Shown here: positions 9,440 to 18,398 of the stretch, piece by piece | How positions within the stretch are numbered: position 1 is the stretch's first letter | Layout of the letters: every line of letters begins with the position of its first letter | Source of the DNA: Shewanella waksmanii ATCC BAA-643 | GTDB lineage: Bacteria; Pseudomonadota; Gammaproteobacteria; Enterobacterales; Shewanellaceae | Assembly (NCBI RefSeq): GCF_000518805.1 | Contig: NZ_KI912497.1 | Span: forward strand, 74,396-138,395 | Direction: 5' to 3' | DNA: 64,000 nt | The notes under the pieces: model-generated | The model's database searches: none | Told to the model about the DNA's origin: nothing | The model's input: only the letters and a program-made list of their open reading frames with translations | Made by a program: the position numbers and the translations under genes

Positions 9440-9883
9440 ATGGAACTAAGTACCATCCTGCGGCCGGAGTGCACGACCTGTGCCACACCGGGCAGTAAGA
9501 AAAAGGTACTGGAATTAATCAGCGATTTAGCTGCTGTCCAGTACCCTACCCTTTCCTCACAAGAGATTTTTGAAAGCCTATTGGCTAGAGAGAAGATGGG
9601 TAGCACAGGTATAGGTAACGGTATCGCCATTCCTCACGGTCGTCTGAGTAATATCGAATATCCTGTCGCAGTATTGGTCAAGTGTGCTGAGCCGATTGCG
9701 TTTGACTCAATCGACAATCAGCCAGTTGATATCTTATTTGCTTTACTGGTGCCCAGTGATCAGTGTGAACAACATTTAAGTACTTTATCCTGCATGGCTG
9801 AAAAACTTAATGATAAATTCATACTCAAACAGCTCAGAAAGTCCCATGATGAAGCAGAACTTTATCAGGTGATAACTCAATGA
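9440..9883 (+). CDS. ptsN: PTS IIA-Ntr, nitrogen regulatory phosphocarrier
   Basis: A 147-residue EIIA (fructose/mannitol-type) domain with the phospho-acceptor His66 in GIAIPHGRL. It receives phosphate from NPr and in enterobacteria regulates potassium transport and other targets by binding; it is not tied to a sugar permease. It overlaps rapZ by 4 nt. Confidence 0.96.
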   Translation: MELSTILRPECTTCATPGSKKKVLELISDLAAVQYPTLSSQEIFESLLAREKMGSTGIGNGIAIPHGRLSNIEYPVAVLVKCAEPIAFDSIDNQPVDILFALLVPSDQCEQHLSTLSCMAEKLNDKFILKQLRKSHDEAELYQVITQ

Positions 9884-10734
9884 AACTCGTAATGGTATCC
9901 GGACGTTCCGGCTCAGGTAAATCAGTAGTACTTAGAGTACTTGAAGACTTAGGTTACTATTGTGTCGACAATTTACCTTTGCCACTGATGGACTCGCTGC
10001 TGGAGCAGCTGAAAGGCCGCAATGAACTGGTTGCCATAAGTGTTGATGTACGTAATATGCCAGAGCAAGATATCGAGCTAGAAAAGCAGCTTGCTAATTT
10101 GCCAGCAGACACCGAACTACTGAGCTTCTTTCTCGATGCCAGTGATGAAGTGTTGCTTAAACGCTACAGCGAAACTCGTCGCCTGCACCCACTCTCCCAT
10201 TCACAAGCATCACTAAAAGAAGCTATTGAGCTCGAAGGTAAATTACTCAGCCCTGTAGCCGACTTGGTCGATCATTATATCGATACCTCTAATCGCAATA
10301 TTTATGATCTCAGTGATAGGGTGAGAGAGATCCTGCTTGGCACTGTCGACAAAGAGTTAGTTATCAACTTTGAATCATTTGGCTTCAAACATGGGATGCC
10401 GAGTGAAGCCGACTTTATGTTCGATGTGCGCTTTTTACCAAACCCCCATTGGGAGCCGAACTTACGCCCGCTAACAGGGCTAGATGAACCGGTGCAGCAG
10501 TTTCTTGCACAGCAGCCTATGGTGAATAAGTTTATTTGGCAAATCGAGAATTTATTAGCAACTTGGCTACCGCACCTAGAGCGTAACAACCGCAGTTATT
10601 TAACTATTGCCATTGGCTGTACAGGCGGGCAACATCGCTCTGTGTATGTAACAGAGCAATTAGCTAAGTTATTTAATGACTCTAAGCACAATGTTAATGC
10701 TAGGCACCGTGAGCTCAACAATGGCAAAGCTTGA
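9880..10734 (+). CDS. rapZ: RapZ, RNase adapter / nucleotide-binding protein
   Basis: The 284-residue protein has Walker A GRSGSGKS at residues 8-15 and the conserved C-terminal domain with GCTGGQHRSVYV near residue 245. In E. coli RapZ senses glucosamine 6-phosphate and steers the sRNA GlmZ to RNase E, controlling glmS. Length is identical to the E. coli protein (284 aa). It overlaps ptsN and npr. Confidence 0.96.
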   Translation: MKLVMVSGRSGSGKSVVLRVLEDLGYYCVDNLPLPLMDSLLEQLKGRNELVAISVDVRNMPEQDIELEKQLANLPADTELLSFFLDASDEVLLKRYSETRRLHPLSHSQASLKEAIELEGKLLSPVADLVDHYIDTSNRNIYDLSDRVREILLGTVDKELVINFESFGFKHGMPSEADFMFDVRFLPNPHWEPNLRPLTGLDEPVQQFLAQQPMVNKFIWQIENLLATWLPHLERNNRSYLTIAIGCTGGQHRSVYVTEQLAKLFNDSKHNVNARHRELNNGKA

Positions 10735-10996
10735 ACGACAGCTCACCATCTGTAATCAACTGGGTCTGCACGCTCGTGCTGCAACAAAACTTGCGGTTTT
10801 GGCCTCCACATTTGATGCTGAAGTGACTTTAATCCAAGGTGAAAAACAAGCCTCTGCCGCCAGTGTATTAGGCTTACTGATGCTAGAAAGTGGCAAAGGT
10901 AAATCCATTACCTTACTCAGTGAAGGTAAAGATGCCCAAGCGGCATTAGATGCGATTAGCGCCCTAATCGATGCTAAGTTTGACGAAGCGAATTAA
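10721..10996 (+). CDS. npr: NPr, HPr-like phosphocarrier of the nitrogen PTS
   Basis: I chose the ATG at 10721 (MAKLERQLTI), overlapping the rapZ end by 14 nt and giving the normal 91 residues. The longer open frame from 10676 runs inside rapZ. The HPr active site GLHARAATKLA places the phospho-acceptor at His17, and the Ser-containing helix ASVLGLLMLE is present. NPr moves phosphate from EI-Ntr to PtsN. Confidence 0.95.
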   Translation: MAKLERQLTICNQLGLHARAATKLAVLASTFDAEVTLIQGEKQASAASVLGLLMLESGKGKSITLLSEGKDAQAALDAISALIDAKFDEAN

Positions 10997-11195
10997 ACAA
11001 TCATCGCATAATCTACAAATTACTCACTTACCTTTAATTTATCTCTACAGTGTCACAGTCTTGAGTTAACATAGCCTGTCGGCACAATTTTTGCGAGTAG
11101 GATCAAACACTCCTATAGTTAATGCTATTAACATCGTCGCCTCAAATCATTTAACACGTTTTCACAGCTAACTTGGACTATTCGAGGGGGGATCA

Positions 11196-12560
11196 ATGCC
11201 AATAGAAGTACTAGACAATGAGACAAATGATCAGCGCCTCAACCAAGTCACTCAGGCATTGGGCAGCGGCATGTTCGTGCATGTACGCAACATGCTACAT
11301 GATATGGCCGCCTCAGACATTGCCTTTATTTTAGAGTCATCACCCCCTAAAACACGCCAAGTGTTATTCCAGCTAATTGACCAAGAGCATACCGGTGAAA
11401 TCCTCGACGAGTTAGGCGAAGAGCTCAAAGATACCCTCATTACTCAAATGGCGCCCGAGCGTGTTGCAAAAGCAGCACAGAACATGGACACCGATGATCT
11501 CGCCTACATCTTACGTAGCTTGCCCGACAGTGTTTTCAATCAAGTGTTGCAGTCAATGAGCTCGCAAGATAGAGCCCGAGTTGAACAAGCACTGTCTTAC
11601 CCTGATGATACCGCTGGCAGCTTGATGAACACTGATACCGTGACCTTACGTCCCGATGTCAATATCGACGTGATTCTCAGATATTTACGTATTCGTGGAG
11701 AGCTGCCCGAAGCAACAGATACGCTTTATGTGGTCGACAAGCAAGACAGTTTATTAGGCGGGATCAAAATTTCGGCGCTACTGACCTGCGACCCCAATGC
11801 TTCTGTGCGAGATATTATGGAAGCCGATTTAGAAGGTATTCCCGTTGGTATGTCAGACAGTGAGACGGCGCAGTTGTTCGAGCGTCACGATTGGCTGTCG
11901 GCACCGGTTATTGACGATGATAATCGCTTACTCGGCCGTATTACCATTGATGATGTGGTTGACGTTATCCGTGAAGATGCCGAGCACTCAATGATGGGGA
12001 TGGCGGGTATGGATGACGACATGGACACCTTTGGTCCAGTGGTTAAAAGTACTTTCCGTCGCTCACTATGGCTCACAATTAACTTATTTGCAGCGCTGCT
12101 AGCGGCATCTGTCAGTAATATGTTTGAAGGCACGTTAGAGCAATTTGCTACCATTGCGATTTTAATGACCATTGTCCCCAGTATGGGAGGCGTGGCCGGT
12201 AACCAAACCTTAGCATTGGTGATTCGCGGTATCGCCTTGGGGCAAATTGGTCAGAGTAACTCTCGCTGGCTCATCGGCAAAGAGCTCGCCATTGGCTTCC
12301 TCAATGGTATTTTATGGTCAGTATTAGTATTTCTAGCAGTCTGGGCTTGGAAAGGAGATATCGCCCTTGGTGGGCTGATTGGCGGGGCAATGCTAATCAA
12401 TATGACAGTCGCAGGCTTTGCCGGCGCGAGCATTCCATTGTTACTTAAAAAGCTCAATATTGACCCTGCATTAGCCGGAGGAATGGTACTTACTACCGTG
12501 ACGGATGTCATTGGCTTATTCGCCTTCTTAGGGCTAGCAACAGTGTTCCTATTAAACTAA
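11196..12560 (+). CDS. mgtE: MgtE-family magnesium transporter
   Basis: The 454-residue protein has an MgtE N-terminal helical domain (about 1-130), two CBS domains (about 135-260) and five membrane helices, with the family core PSMGGVAGNQTLALVIRG. MgtE channels import Mg2+ and are gated by Mg2+ binding at the N/CBS domains. A strong purine-rich ribosome site (GAGGGGGG) precedes the ATG. It stands 199 nt after npr and is probably transcribed on its own. Confidence 0.95.
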   Translation: MPIEVLDNETNDQRLNQVTQALGSGMFVHVRNMLHDMAASDIAFILESSPPKTRQVLFQLIDQEHTGEILDELGEELKDTLITQMAPERVAKAAQNMDTDDLAYILRSLPDSVFNQVLQSMSSQDRARVEQALSYPDDTAGSLMNTDTVTLRPDVNIDVILRYLRIRGELPEATDTLYVVDKQDSLLGGIKISALLTCDPNASVRDIMEADLEGIPVGMSDSETAQLFERHDWLSAPVIDDDNRLLGRITIDDVVDVIREDAEHSMMGMAGMDDDMDTFGPVVKSTFRRSLWLTINLFAALLAASVSNMFEGTLEQFATIAILMTIVPSMGGVAGNQTLALVIRGIALGQIGQSNSRWLIGKELAIGFLNGILWSVLVFLAVWAWKGDIALGGLIGGAMLINMTVAGFAGASIPLLLKKLNIDPALAGGMVLTTVTDVIGLFAFLGLATVFLLN

Positions 12561-12637
12561 TTTTACACATTAATTTGGCCAATACATTGAAAACAGCAGC
12601 TATACTAATGAGATAAACCAGCAAAGGACGCGCTTTT

Positions 12638-13444
12638 TTGAGTAGCCAACGCTCGACATCACTCGCCATAGTTATCACGGTTATATTGGTCCTCGGCTTC
12701 GAGGGCTTTCAGTATTGGAGTGCTAGCGCAAACGATTGTTATGTCCAAGTGCTCAAATTGCAGCAACAACACTTGATGCTTAGGCGCCATGAAAAAGATT
12801 ATTTATTGCGTCAGCAAATAGAATACAAAGAAACCTGGGAAAAGCGCTTAGCTCAAGTTAAACAGCAAACCGAACATTTTGGCCATTGTTTGACCCGTAA
12901 TACCGCTTCACAAATGGCAGGCCTTAAAGGCTCTCTGAGTCAATACGAGACAGATTTTCATCGACTGATAACTGAGCTTAAATCGGCCAATCAGCAAGAT
13001 TTGCAGATCCTTAATCGGCTGATGAATGAGCAAGAGCAACTGGAGCTATTAGGACGTGAGTATAATGTCAATGTCTATGCACAAACCTTAGCGATCAGGC
13101 AGCACCTATTCACCTATATTACCTCCGAAAACCCGATTTCCTTGCAACTGCTAAGTAATAAAGTCCAAACCCTGTCGCAGTGGTCTAGCGACAACCAAGA
13201 GTTGGCACATTTAATTAGCCTCTATAGTGACACCATCAAAGAACTGCAAATACTGCTACAAAGTCGCCAATACACTCACGAGCGCGGTACAATGGGCTCG
13301 ATGCGCAAACATATCCATGCTTTTGAGGACAAGCTCAACCACTATGAACTCACTATGCAACCGACACAAACCGTGCTGCTGCGCATCGCTTTTTACCTAT
13401 GCCTACTCATCGGTCTCACTATCATGCGCATCAGGCAAGTTTAA
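12638..13444 (+). CDS. Orphan membrane sensor-domain protein resembling the ligand-binding part of chemoreceptors
   Basis: The start is a TTG at 12638 preceded by AAGGA; there is no ATG upstream. The 268-residue protein has a membrane helix at about residues 9-27, a long helical periplasmic region, and a second helix at about 245-263, then five cytoplasmic residues. The segment LRRHEKDYLLR (48-58) resembles the RRxEKDFLLR motif at the start of the four-helix (HBM-like) sensor domains of methyl-accepting proteins. There is no HAMP, kinase, GGDEF or signalling domain. I infer a stand-alone sensor or scaffold; the function is unknown. Confidence 0.75.
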   Translation: MSSQRSTSLAIVITVILVLGFEGFQYWSASANDCYVQVLKLQQQHLMLRRHEKDYLLRQQIEYKETWEKRLAQVKQQTEHFGHCLTRNTASQMAGLKGSLSQYETDFHRLITELKSANQQDLQILNRLMNEQEQLELLGREYNVNVYAQTLAIRQHLFTYITSENPISLQLLSNKVQTLSQWSSDNQELAHLISLYSDTIKELQILLQSRQYTHERGTMGSMRKHIHAFEDKLNHYELTMQPTQTVLLRIAFYLCLLIGLTIMRIRQV

Positions 13445-13528
13445 CACTCTCGTAATGTGCTCTTCGCCGTTTAAACAGGCCCAGGTTTCAGTGCTATCTA
13501 TTCGGCTGATTTAAGTAAAATCATCTGT

Positions 13529-14317
13529 TTATTCTGCGCGAGTTTCAAAACCATATTTGGCCAAGATAGCTTGCCCCTGTGAAGACAGAATAAACATCGC
13601 CAGACCTGCAGCCTCTTTGTGGTAATCGTTTACTAATGTCAGCCCATAAGTCGCCCCAACCGCTAACTCACTCGGCACCTTAATAATCTTAAGGCTTGGC
13701 ACCTCTTTTTGCGCTAACACTGCATTGGTACAATAGGTCAAAAATAGATCCGCTTGCTGCTCGCCCATCACCCAGCCATAAGGGTTGCGACCTTTAGGTG
13801 GCTTGGCACTATTTTCACCGCCAGTCAATTGCAGAGCTTTAGATTGTAATGCCGCCTCTGCCCCTTGCTGTACAGATTCAGCACGATTAAACAGCTGCCA
13901 TGCATAATCCCCAGCAGGGTCCGCTTTCGGCGTCGAAGTTCCTAGACGGATTTTCTGGTTCAGCATAACGGCAAGTAAATTATTTGAATCGACTTCCACA
14001 GATTGCTGCGCCAAAGCACACAGATTATTGCCGGCAAACTCAACAACTGGGCCCGCTTGGTTGGCCGCGTGCAGGGTATTAGGGTGTTTCATATTGGCAG
14101 ACGCATAGAGGTCAACCTGCTCACCTTGTTCAATACGTTTACGCAGCAAACCCGATGGCGCAAATTGCGCATTAATATCGACATTGACTTGTTGCTGATA
14201 TTGACCAATGACTTCACTCATCGCCGTTTTTAAGCTACCCGCGGCGCGAAACTCAAGCTCTGCCGCATGCGCCATCGCTGGGCAAGCAAGTAATCCAACT
14301 ATCATCCAAGATTTCAT
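13529..14317 (-). CDS. ModA-like periplasmic substrate-binding protein (no transporter partners)
   Basis: The Met at 14317 (MKSWMIVG) gives a proper signal peptide ending near AMAHA-AEL; the longer frame to 14335 adds six residues. The mature part matches molybdate-type solute-binding proteins: AAGSLKTAMSEVI (ligand-binding Ser), FAPSGLLRKRIEQGEQVDLYAS and a C-terminal SSQGQAILAKYGF. No modB/modC gene is adjacent, so the ligand and the permease are unknown. It may be a sensor or a scavenging protein for an oxyanion. Confidence 0.82.
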   Translation of the reverse strand: MKSWMIVGLLACPAMAHAAELEFRAAGSLKTAMSEVIGQYQQQVNVDINAQFAPSGLLRKRIEQGEQVDLYASANMKHPNTLHAANQAGPVVEFAGNNLCALAQQSVEVDSNNLLAVMLNQKIRLGTSTPKADPAGDYAWQLFNRAESVQQGAEAALQSKALQLTGGENSAKPPKGRNPYGWVMGEQQADLFLTYCTNAVLAQKEVPSLKIIKVPSELAVGATYGLTLVNDYHKEAAGLAMFILSSQGQAILAKYGFETRAE

Positions 14318-14549
14318 TATTGTTTCCAAAGTCAATTAGCAATGGCCATATTTAGCCGTAACTCACCAAGGCTCACAAGAGTTACAACGAGGGTTTTCTT
14401 TCACTATGGGAGGCAGGTAACGAGGAAAAAAATCAACCGAGACAAACTGTCCCACTTTGTTGGATTTAGTTGTAAAAAGATAGCGACATACAACCAGCAA
14501 TAAGGCCACCATGCAACGACCCTATTACTAGCTAAATTGTTAATACTGA

Positions 14550-15218
14550 CTAACTTTGCGGCAATGGACTAAGCACAATTTCTACACGGCGATTTTGCGC
14601 TCTACCTTCTTTAGTATCATTAGATGCAACAGGACGGGATTCACCCATTCCGTGGGATGCAATACGATGACTTGCAACTTGCTGCGCCATAAGAAAATTG
14701 GCTACTTCAGAGGCTCGAACTTGTGATAAGCGTAAGTTGTATGATTCAGCCCCGCTGCTGTCAGTAAAGCCCATCACATTTAGCTGAGTTTCGTCATACT
14801 CTTTCGCTACTAATGCAACACTAGTCAGCACACGTTTAGCACCAGCATTAAGATCCGTTTGGTCAACGGCAAAAGTAACCTCATTTGGCATGTTCAAAAT
14901 AATATTGTCGCCACTGCGAGTAACGCTCACGCCCGTAGACTGTAACTGTTGACGAAGCTCGGCTTCTTGCACATCCATATAGTAACCAATGCCGCCACCT
15001 AAGGCGGCACCTGATGCAGCACCAATTAATGCTCCTTTGCCGCGATCACTTTTACTTGATGAGGCCACACCGATTGCCGCGCCAGCAATCGCGCCTATCA
15101 TGGCACCATTTGTCGCACGGGCATTTTGAGATTCGTTAGTATAAGGATTGGTTGTCTGACAACCGGTCATTACCGCGCCAGCCAGCAATATAGAAATAGC
15201 CTGCTTAGATTTAATCAT
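14550..15218 (-). CDS. OmpA-family lipoprotein with glycine-zipper segment (YiaD-like)
   Basis: The 222-residue protein has a lipoprotein signal (lipobox VMTGC, Cys20), a glycine-zipper membrane-like region (about 40-80, GAMIGAIAGAAIGVASSS and GALIGAASGAALGGGIGYY), and a C-terminal OmpA peptidoglycan-binding domain (about 110-218, with NVMGFTDSSG and the RRVEI end). It probably links the outer membrane to the cell wall. It stands alone between a ModA-like gene and the GtrA cassette. Confidence 0.9.
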   Translation of the reverse strand: MIKSKQAISILLAGAVMTGCQTTNPYTNESQNARATNGAMIGAIAGAAIGVASSSKSDRGKGALIGAASGAALGGGIGYYMDVQEAELRQQLQSTGVSVTRSGDNIILNMPNEVTFAVDQTDLNAGAKRVLTSVALVAKEYDETQLNVMGFTDSSGAESYNLRLSQVRASEVANFLMAQQVASHRIASHGMGESRPVASNDTKEGRAQNRRVEIVLSPLPQS

Positions 15219-15321
15219 GTTAACTCCAAGTCACATAAAGGCTCACCACCTTCACGCAACCAATAACTTGATGACAAAGAAAAGCGTCATTGTCGCACAC
15301 CACAGTTACCACATTAAAGGC

Positions 15322-15762
15322 CTAGTCAGTAACAGTTTGCTGCTGATTATCACGATAGGCATAGTAATTGGCCCCCAACCAATTGATGGCAGTACCAGCC
15401 ATGACACCTAATGCCAGCGCCGCCATTTGGTAAGCGGCCTGCTGAGGCAAGTAAGCACTAACAACTGAAAATGCTGTCAAATTTACAGCAATTGCCAGTA
15501 GCGCCACGACGAAAACGGCCGGCGCTTGCCGACGTTTTTGCGATTGATGTCGATGAGCGAAAGTCCATCGACGGTTAAGCCCCCATGTGATGCACAAGGC
15601 TGTTATAAAGCCCAGCGCTCGCGCCCACATAATCGGTATTTCAAGCTGAAATGCCGCTAGCCAAAACAAGCCTAAATCAACTAAGAATGCACTGCCGCCC
15701 ACTAATAAGAACTTGATCAGTGGTGAGGTAATTAGGCGCGTTAACGGTGTTAAGGCTGACAT
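15322..15762 (-). CDS. GtrA-family membrane protein (polyprenyl-linked sugar flippase-like)
   Basis: A 146-residue protein with four membrane helices and the GtrA features FLLVGGSAFLVDLGLFW and WGLNRRWTF. GtrA-type proteins are thought to flip undecaprenyl-phosphate-linked sugars across the inner membrane. It overlaps the ArnT-like gene by 13 nt and is the third gene of a GT2 - ArnT-like - GtrA unit, which fits this role. Confidence 0.9.
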   Translation of the reverse strand: MSALTPLTRLITSPLIKFLLVGGSAFLVDLGLFWLAAFQLEIPIMWARALGFITALCITWGLNRRWTFAHRHQSQKRRQAPAVFVVALLAIAVNLTAFSVVSAYLPQQAAYQMAALALGVMAGTAINWLGANYYAYRDNQQQTVTD

Positions 15763-17129
15763 TGAAGTAACTGCTTCTCTTTCGTCTCACGCACAGCTGT
15801 GCAATGACTTAAATCAAGCTCACTGATTTGCGCTTGTTTTACCACCAGCCAATAGCGGACAGTAGCCATGGCCGATAGCTCATCTTCGGTCATCGTTTTG
15901 CTTTTGCCTTCGCTGTAAAAGCGCGATGAAAACGGTCTTTTACCTAAATAGTATACGCTCTCACCTTTAGGTACAGGCGTTAACAACCACTTATCACTTT
16001 TCAATTTTGTCGGGCCACTATTGAGCACCACCACAGTCGCGACAATCAATAGCGGGATCGCTATGGCGATTGCTGTTTGCCCTGGCAAGTTAGTTTTCGG
16101 CCAAGCGCTAGCAAGCAGTAAAGCCAATGCGGGAATGCCCGGTAATACATAAGCAGGCAGCACGTTACCCGCCAATGTGAACAACACCATAGGCGCGACC
16201 ATCCAACAAATAAGAAACTGGTGTAACGAAGTTAACCCTGAATCGCTATTGAATATGCGCCACAAGGCCAGTGGAATAAAAGCGCTCCAAGGCAGTGCTG
16301 CAACAGCGAAAAACAGCCAGATAGTTCCTCTGGGTTCATCATGGGCTGAGCCGTAAAGATCGCCCGTCCAACCACTATCGACAAAGCGCAACCAATGTTC
16401 ACCAACAAGGAAATACTGCAAAAACCCTGGAGTGGCTTGTTCAGCTAATAAGTACCAAGGGGCCGCAATCGCTAACATTAATGCTAGCCCAGAAAGAAGC
16501 GGTATCTTCTGCCAAAGCCTTGACCATGGTTGAATTAGCCCTTGCGACCAAATTAGCCATAGTCCGACCCCAATGGCCATGATCACAATGACAACCGGAC
16601 CTTTTGCTAGTAAACCAATGGCTAACCCCACAAAGCCCCAATACCCCCAGCGTACTTCCCCTTGCCAGCATAGGTAGAATCCAACCATCGCAAGCGTTAA
16701 GCCAAAAGTCAGCGCCATGTCTGTCATTACTGCTCCAGCACTGACATAAAACACCACACAAGTACTTAGGATAATGCAGGTCTTTATCGCATCGATCTTT
16801 AAGCGCTTGGCAAAGTAGCCGCTTAGCGCTAAAGTCGCCACTGCCGCCAGCCAATGCGGCACACGGACGGCAAACTCATTATCACCAAACACCGTTAAAC
16901 CCAGCGCACTCATCCAGGTGTGCAGCGGCGGTTTGCCCCAAAATGGTACATTGTAGTCAAACAACGGAGTCAACCAATTACCAGTCTCTACCATTAATCG
17001 CGCCATTTCACCGTAGCGAGCCTCTGATGTATCCATTAAAGGATAAAAGCTCAAGCTCACCAGGCGCACAATTAAGATTGTCACCAACAGCGCCAGCGAT
17101 CCCCAAGCTAAACGTGACATAGCCTTCAT
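15750..17129 (-). CDS. ArnT/GT39-like membrane glycosyltransferase
   Basis: The 459-residue polytopic protein has the GT-C fold start: a membrane helix followed by MDTSEARYGEMARLM with the catalytic acidic residues, then WGKPPLHTWMSALG. These match the ArnT/PMT (GT39/GT83) family, which transfers a sugar from a polyprenyl-phosphate donor to lipid A, protein or another acceptor in the periplasm. It overlaps the GT2 gene (4 nt) and the GtrA gene (13 nt). The sugar and the acceptor cannot be read from sequence. Confidence 0.88.
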   Translation of the reverse strand: MKAMSRLAWGSLALLVTILIVRLVSLSFYPLMDTSEARYGEMARLMVETGNWLTPLFDYNVPFWGKPPLHTWMSALGLTVFGDNEFAVRVPHWLAAVATLALSGYFAKRLKIDAIKTCIILSTCVVFYVSAGAVMTDMALTFGLTLAMVGFYLCWQGEVRWGYWGFVGLAIGLLAKGPVVIVIMAIGVGLWLIWSQGLIQPWSRLWQKIPLLSGLALMLAIAAPWYLLAEQATPGFLQYFLVGEHWLRFVDSGWTGDLYGSAHDEPRGTIWLFFAVAALPWSAFIPLALWRIFNSDSGLTSLHQFLICWMVAPMVLFTLAGNVLPAYVLPGIPALALLLASAWPKTNLPGQTAIAIAIPLLIVATVVVLNSGPTKLKSDKWLLTPVPKGESVYYLGKRPFSSRFYSEGKSKTMTEDELSAMATVRYWLVVKQAQISELDLSHCTAVRETKEKQLLQCQP

Positions 17130-18169
17130 AATTTAGCCTTCAAATAACGAATATTGCCCGAATCTATCGCCCCACTTACTGACGATGCAGTACGTCGGCT
17201 TTGGTAGCTTTGGCGATACTTAACATCCCCAATCAGGTAAACAGGTCGCTGCTTTACTTCCATAAATACCCGTCCCAAATACTCACCTATCATGCCTAGC
17301 GCCAGCAGTTGAATCCCAGCGACCCCAAGTTGCACCACCATTAACGAGGGGTAACCCTCCACCACTTCCCCCCAAATGACTGTTTTAGCAAATACCCAGC
17401 TGCCGTAACAAAACGCTGCAAGCGCAGTGGCAAGGCCTAGCCAAGTCGCTATTCGAAGCGGTTTGATACTAAATGAAGTAATGCCATCCATCGCTAAGCC
17501 GAGTAACTTGCCATAGCCCCACTTACTGGTGCCGGTAAAGCGCGGGTCACGGTCAAAGTTGAGAGTCACTTGGTTGAAACCAGGCCAACTCAGTAGGCCT
17601 TTCATAAAACGGTTTCTTTCAGGTAGCGCATTTATAGCATCAACAACCTGGCGACTGAGCAATCTAAAGTCACCCACATTCTCAGGAATATCCGTCTGCG
17701 ACATGCCATTAATGACACGATAAAAGGCCGCAGCAGAAAAACGTTTAAACCAAGACTCACCTGAGCGGGAGCGACGTCGCATATTGACCACATCCGCTCC
17801 GCCACGCCAAGCTGCGATCATCTCTGGGATCAACTCAGGTGGATCCTGTAAATCAGCATCAAGTAATATCACCGCCAGGCCGCGGGCTTGTTCGAGCCCT
17901 GCTGTCGTCGCAGCTTCTTTGCCAAAGTTGCGACTCAAGCGAATGCATTGGTAAGCAAAACTTGCTGTCGGTAAGGCTTGTAGCGCCTCCCATGTACCGT
18001 CGGTGCTGCCATCATCAATGAAAACCAATTCACTACTGATGTTTAAACCAGTGATCACGGTATCTAATCGACTTATCAGCTCTGACAGACCCGCACGTTC
18101 ATTGAAAACAGGTATGATGATAGAAAGGCTCACTTCACTGGCTGACTGCTGATTCTGACATACTTTCAT
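17126..18169 (-). CDS. GT2-family polyprenyl-phosphate glycosyltransferase (GtrB/ArnC-like)
   Basis: The protein has a GT-A domain (SLSIIIPVFNERAG, then VFIDDGSTDGTW and the LLDADLQDPPELIPEM metal-binding region) and two C-terminal membrane helices (around residues 225-290), the architecture of GtrB/DPM1/ArnC enzymes that load a sugar on undecaprenyl phosphate. I chose the Met at 18169, preceded by GAGAG; the frame extends to 18187. It is the first gene of the three-gene sugar-transfer unit, divergent from a two-component system. Confidence 0.9.
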   Translation of the reverse strand: MKVCQNQQSASEVSLSIIIPVFNERAGLSELISRLDTVITGLNISSELVFIDDGSTDGTWEALQALPTASFAYQCIRLSRNFGKEAATTAGLEQARGLAVILLDADLQDPPELIPEMIAAWRGGADVVNMRRRSRSGESWFKRFSAAAFYRVINGMSQTDIPENVGDFRLLSRQVVDAINALPERNRFMKGLLSWPGFNQVTLNFDRDPRFTGTSKWGYGKLLGLAMDGITSFSIKPLRIATWLGLATALAAFCYGSWVFAKTVIWGEVVEGYPSLMVVQLGVAGIQLLALGMIGEYLGRVFMEVKQRPVYLIGDVKYRQSYQSRRTASSVSGAIDSGNIRYLKAKL

Positions 18170-18320
18170 CGTCACTCTCATTAACATTAATGTTTAAGAT
18201 AATGAGCATCATAAGTTATTCGGCGTGAAAAAAATCTCATTGATATTTTTTTCACTTTTTACTGCCATATTTGACATTTTTTCCATGCTTTTCTGTCATA
18301 TTTTTTACTATTATATTTTT

Positions 18321-18368
18321 TATTATCATGTTTTTATTATCGTATTCTTATTATCATATTTTATTGTC
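18321..18368. repeat. Tandem 14-bp AT-rich repeat in the divergent promoter region
   Basis: TATTATC recurs at 18321, 18335 and 18349 (14-bp period), with a degenerate TATTGTC at 18362. The units read TATTATCATGTTTT, TATTATCGTATTCT and TATTATCATATTTT. The array ends about 30 bp before the response-regulator ATG, between the GT2 and regulator genes. It could bind a regulator or be a variable-number repeat. Confidence 0.75.
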
Positions 18369-18398
18369 TTTGTTGCGATAATCATTTAGGGTAACACT

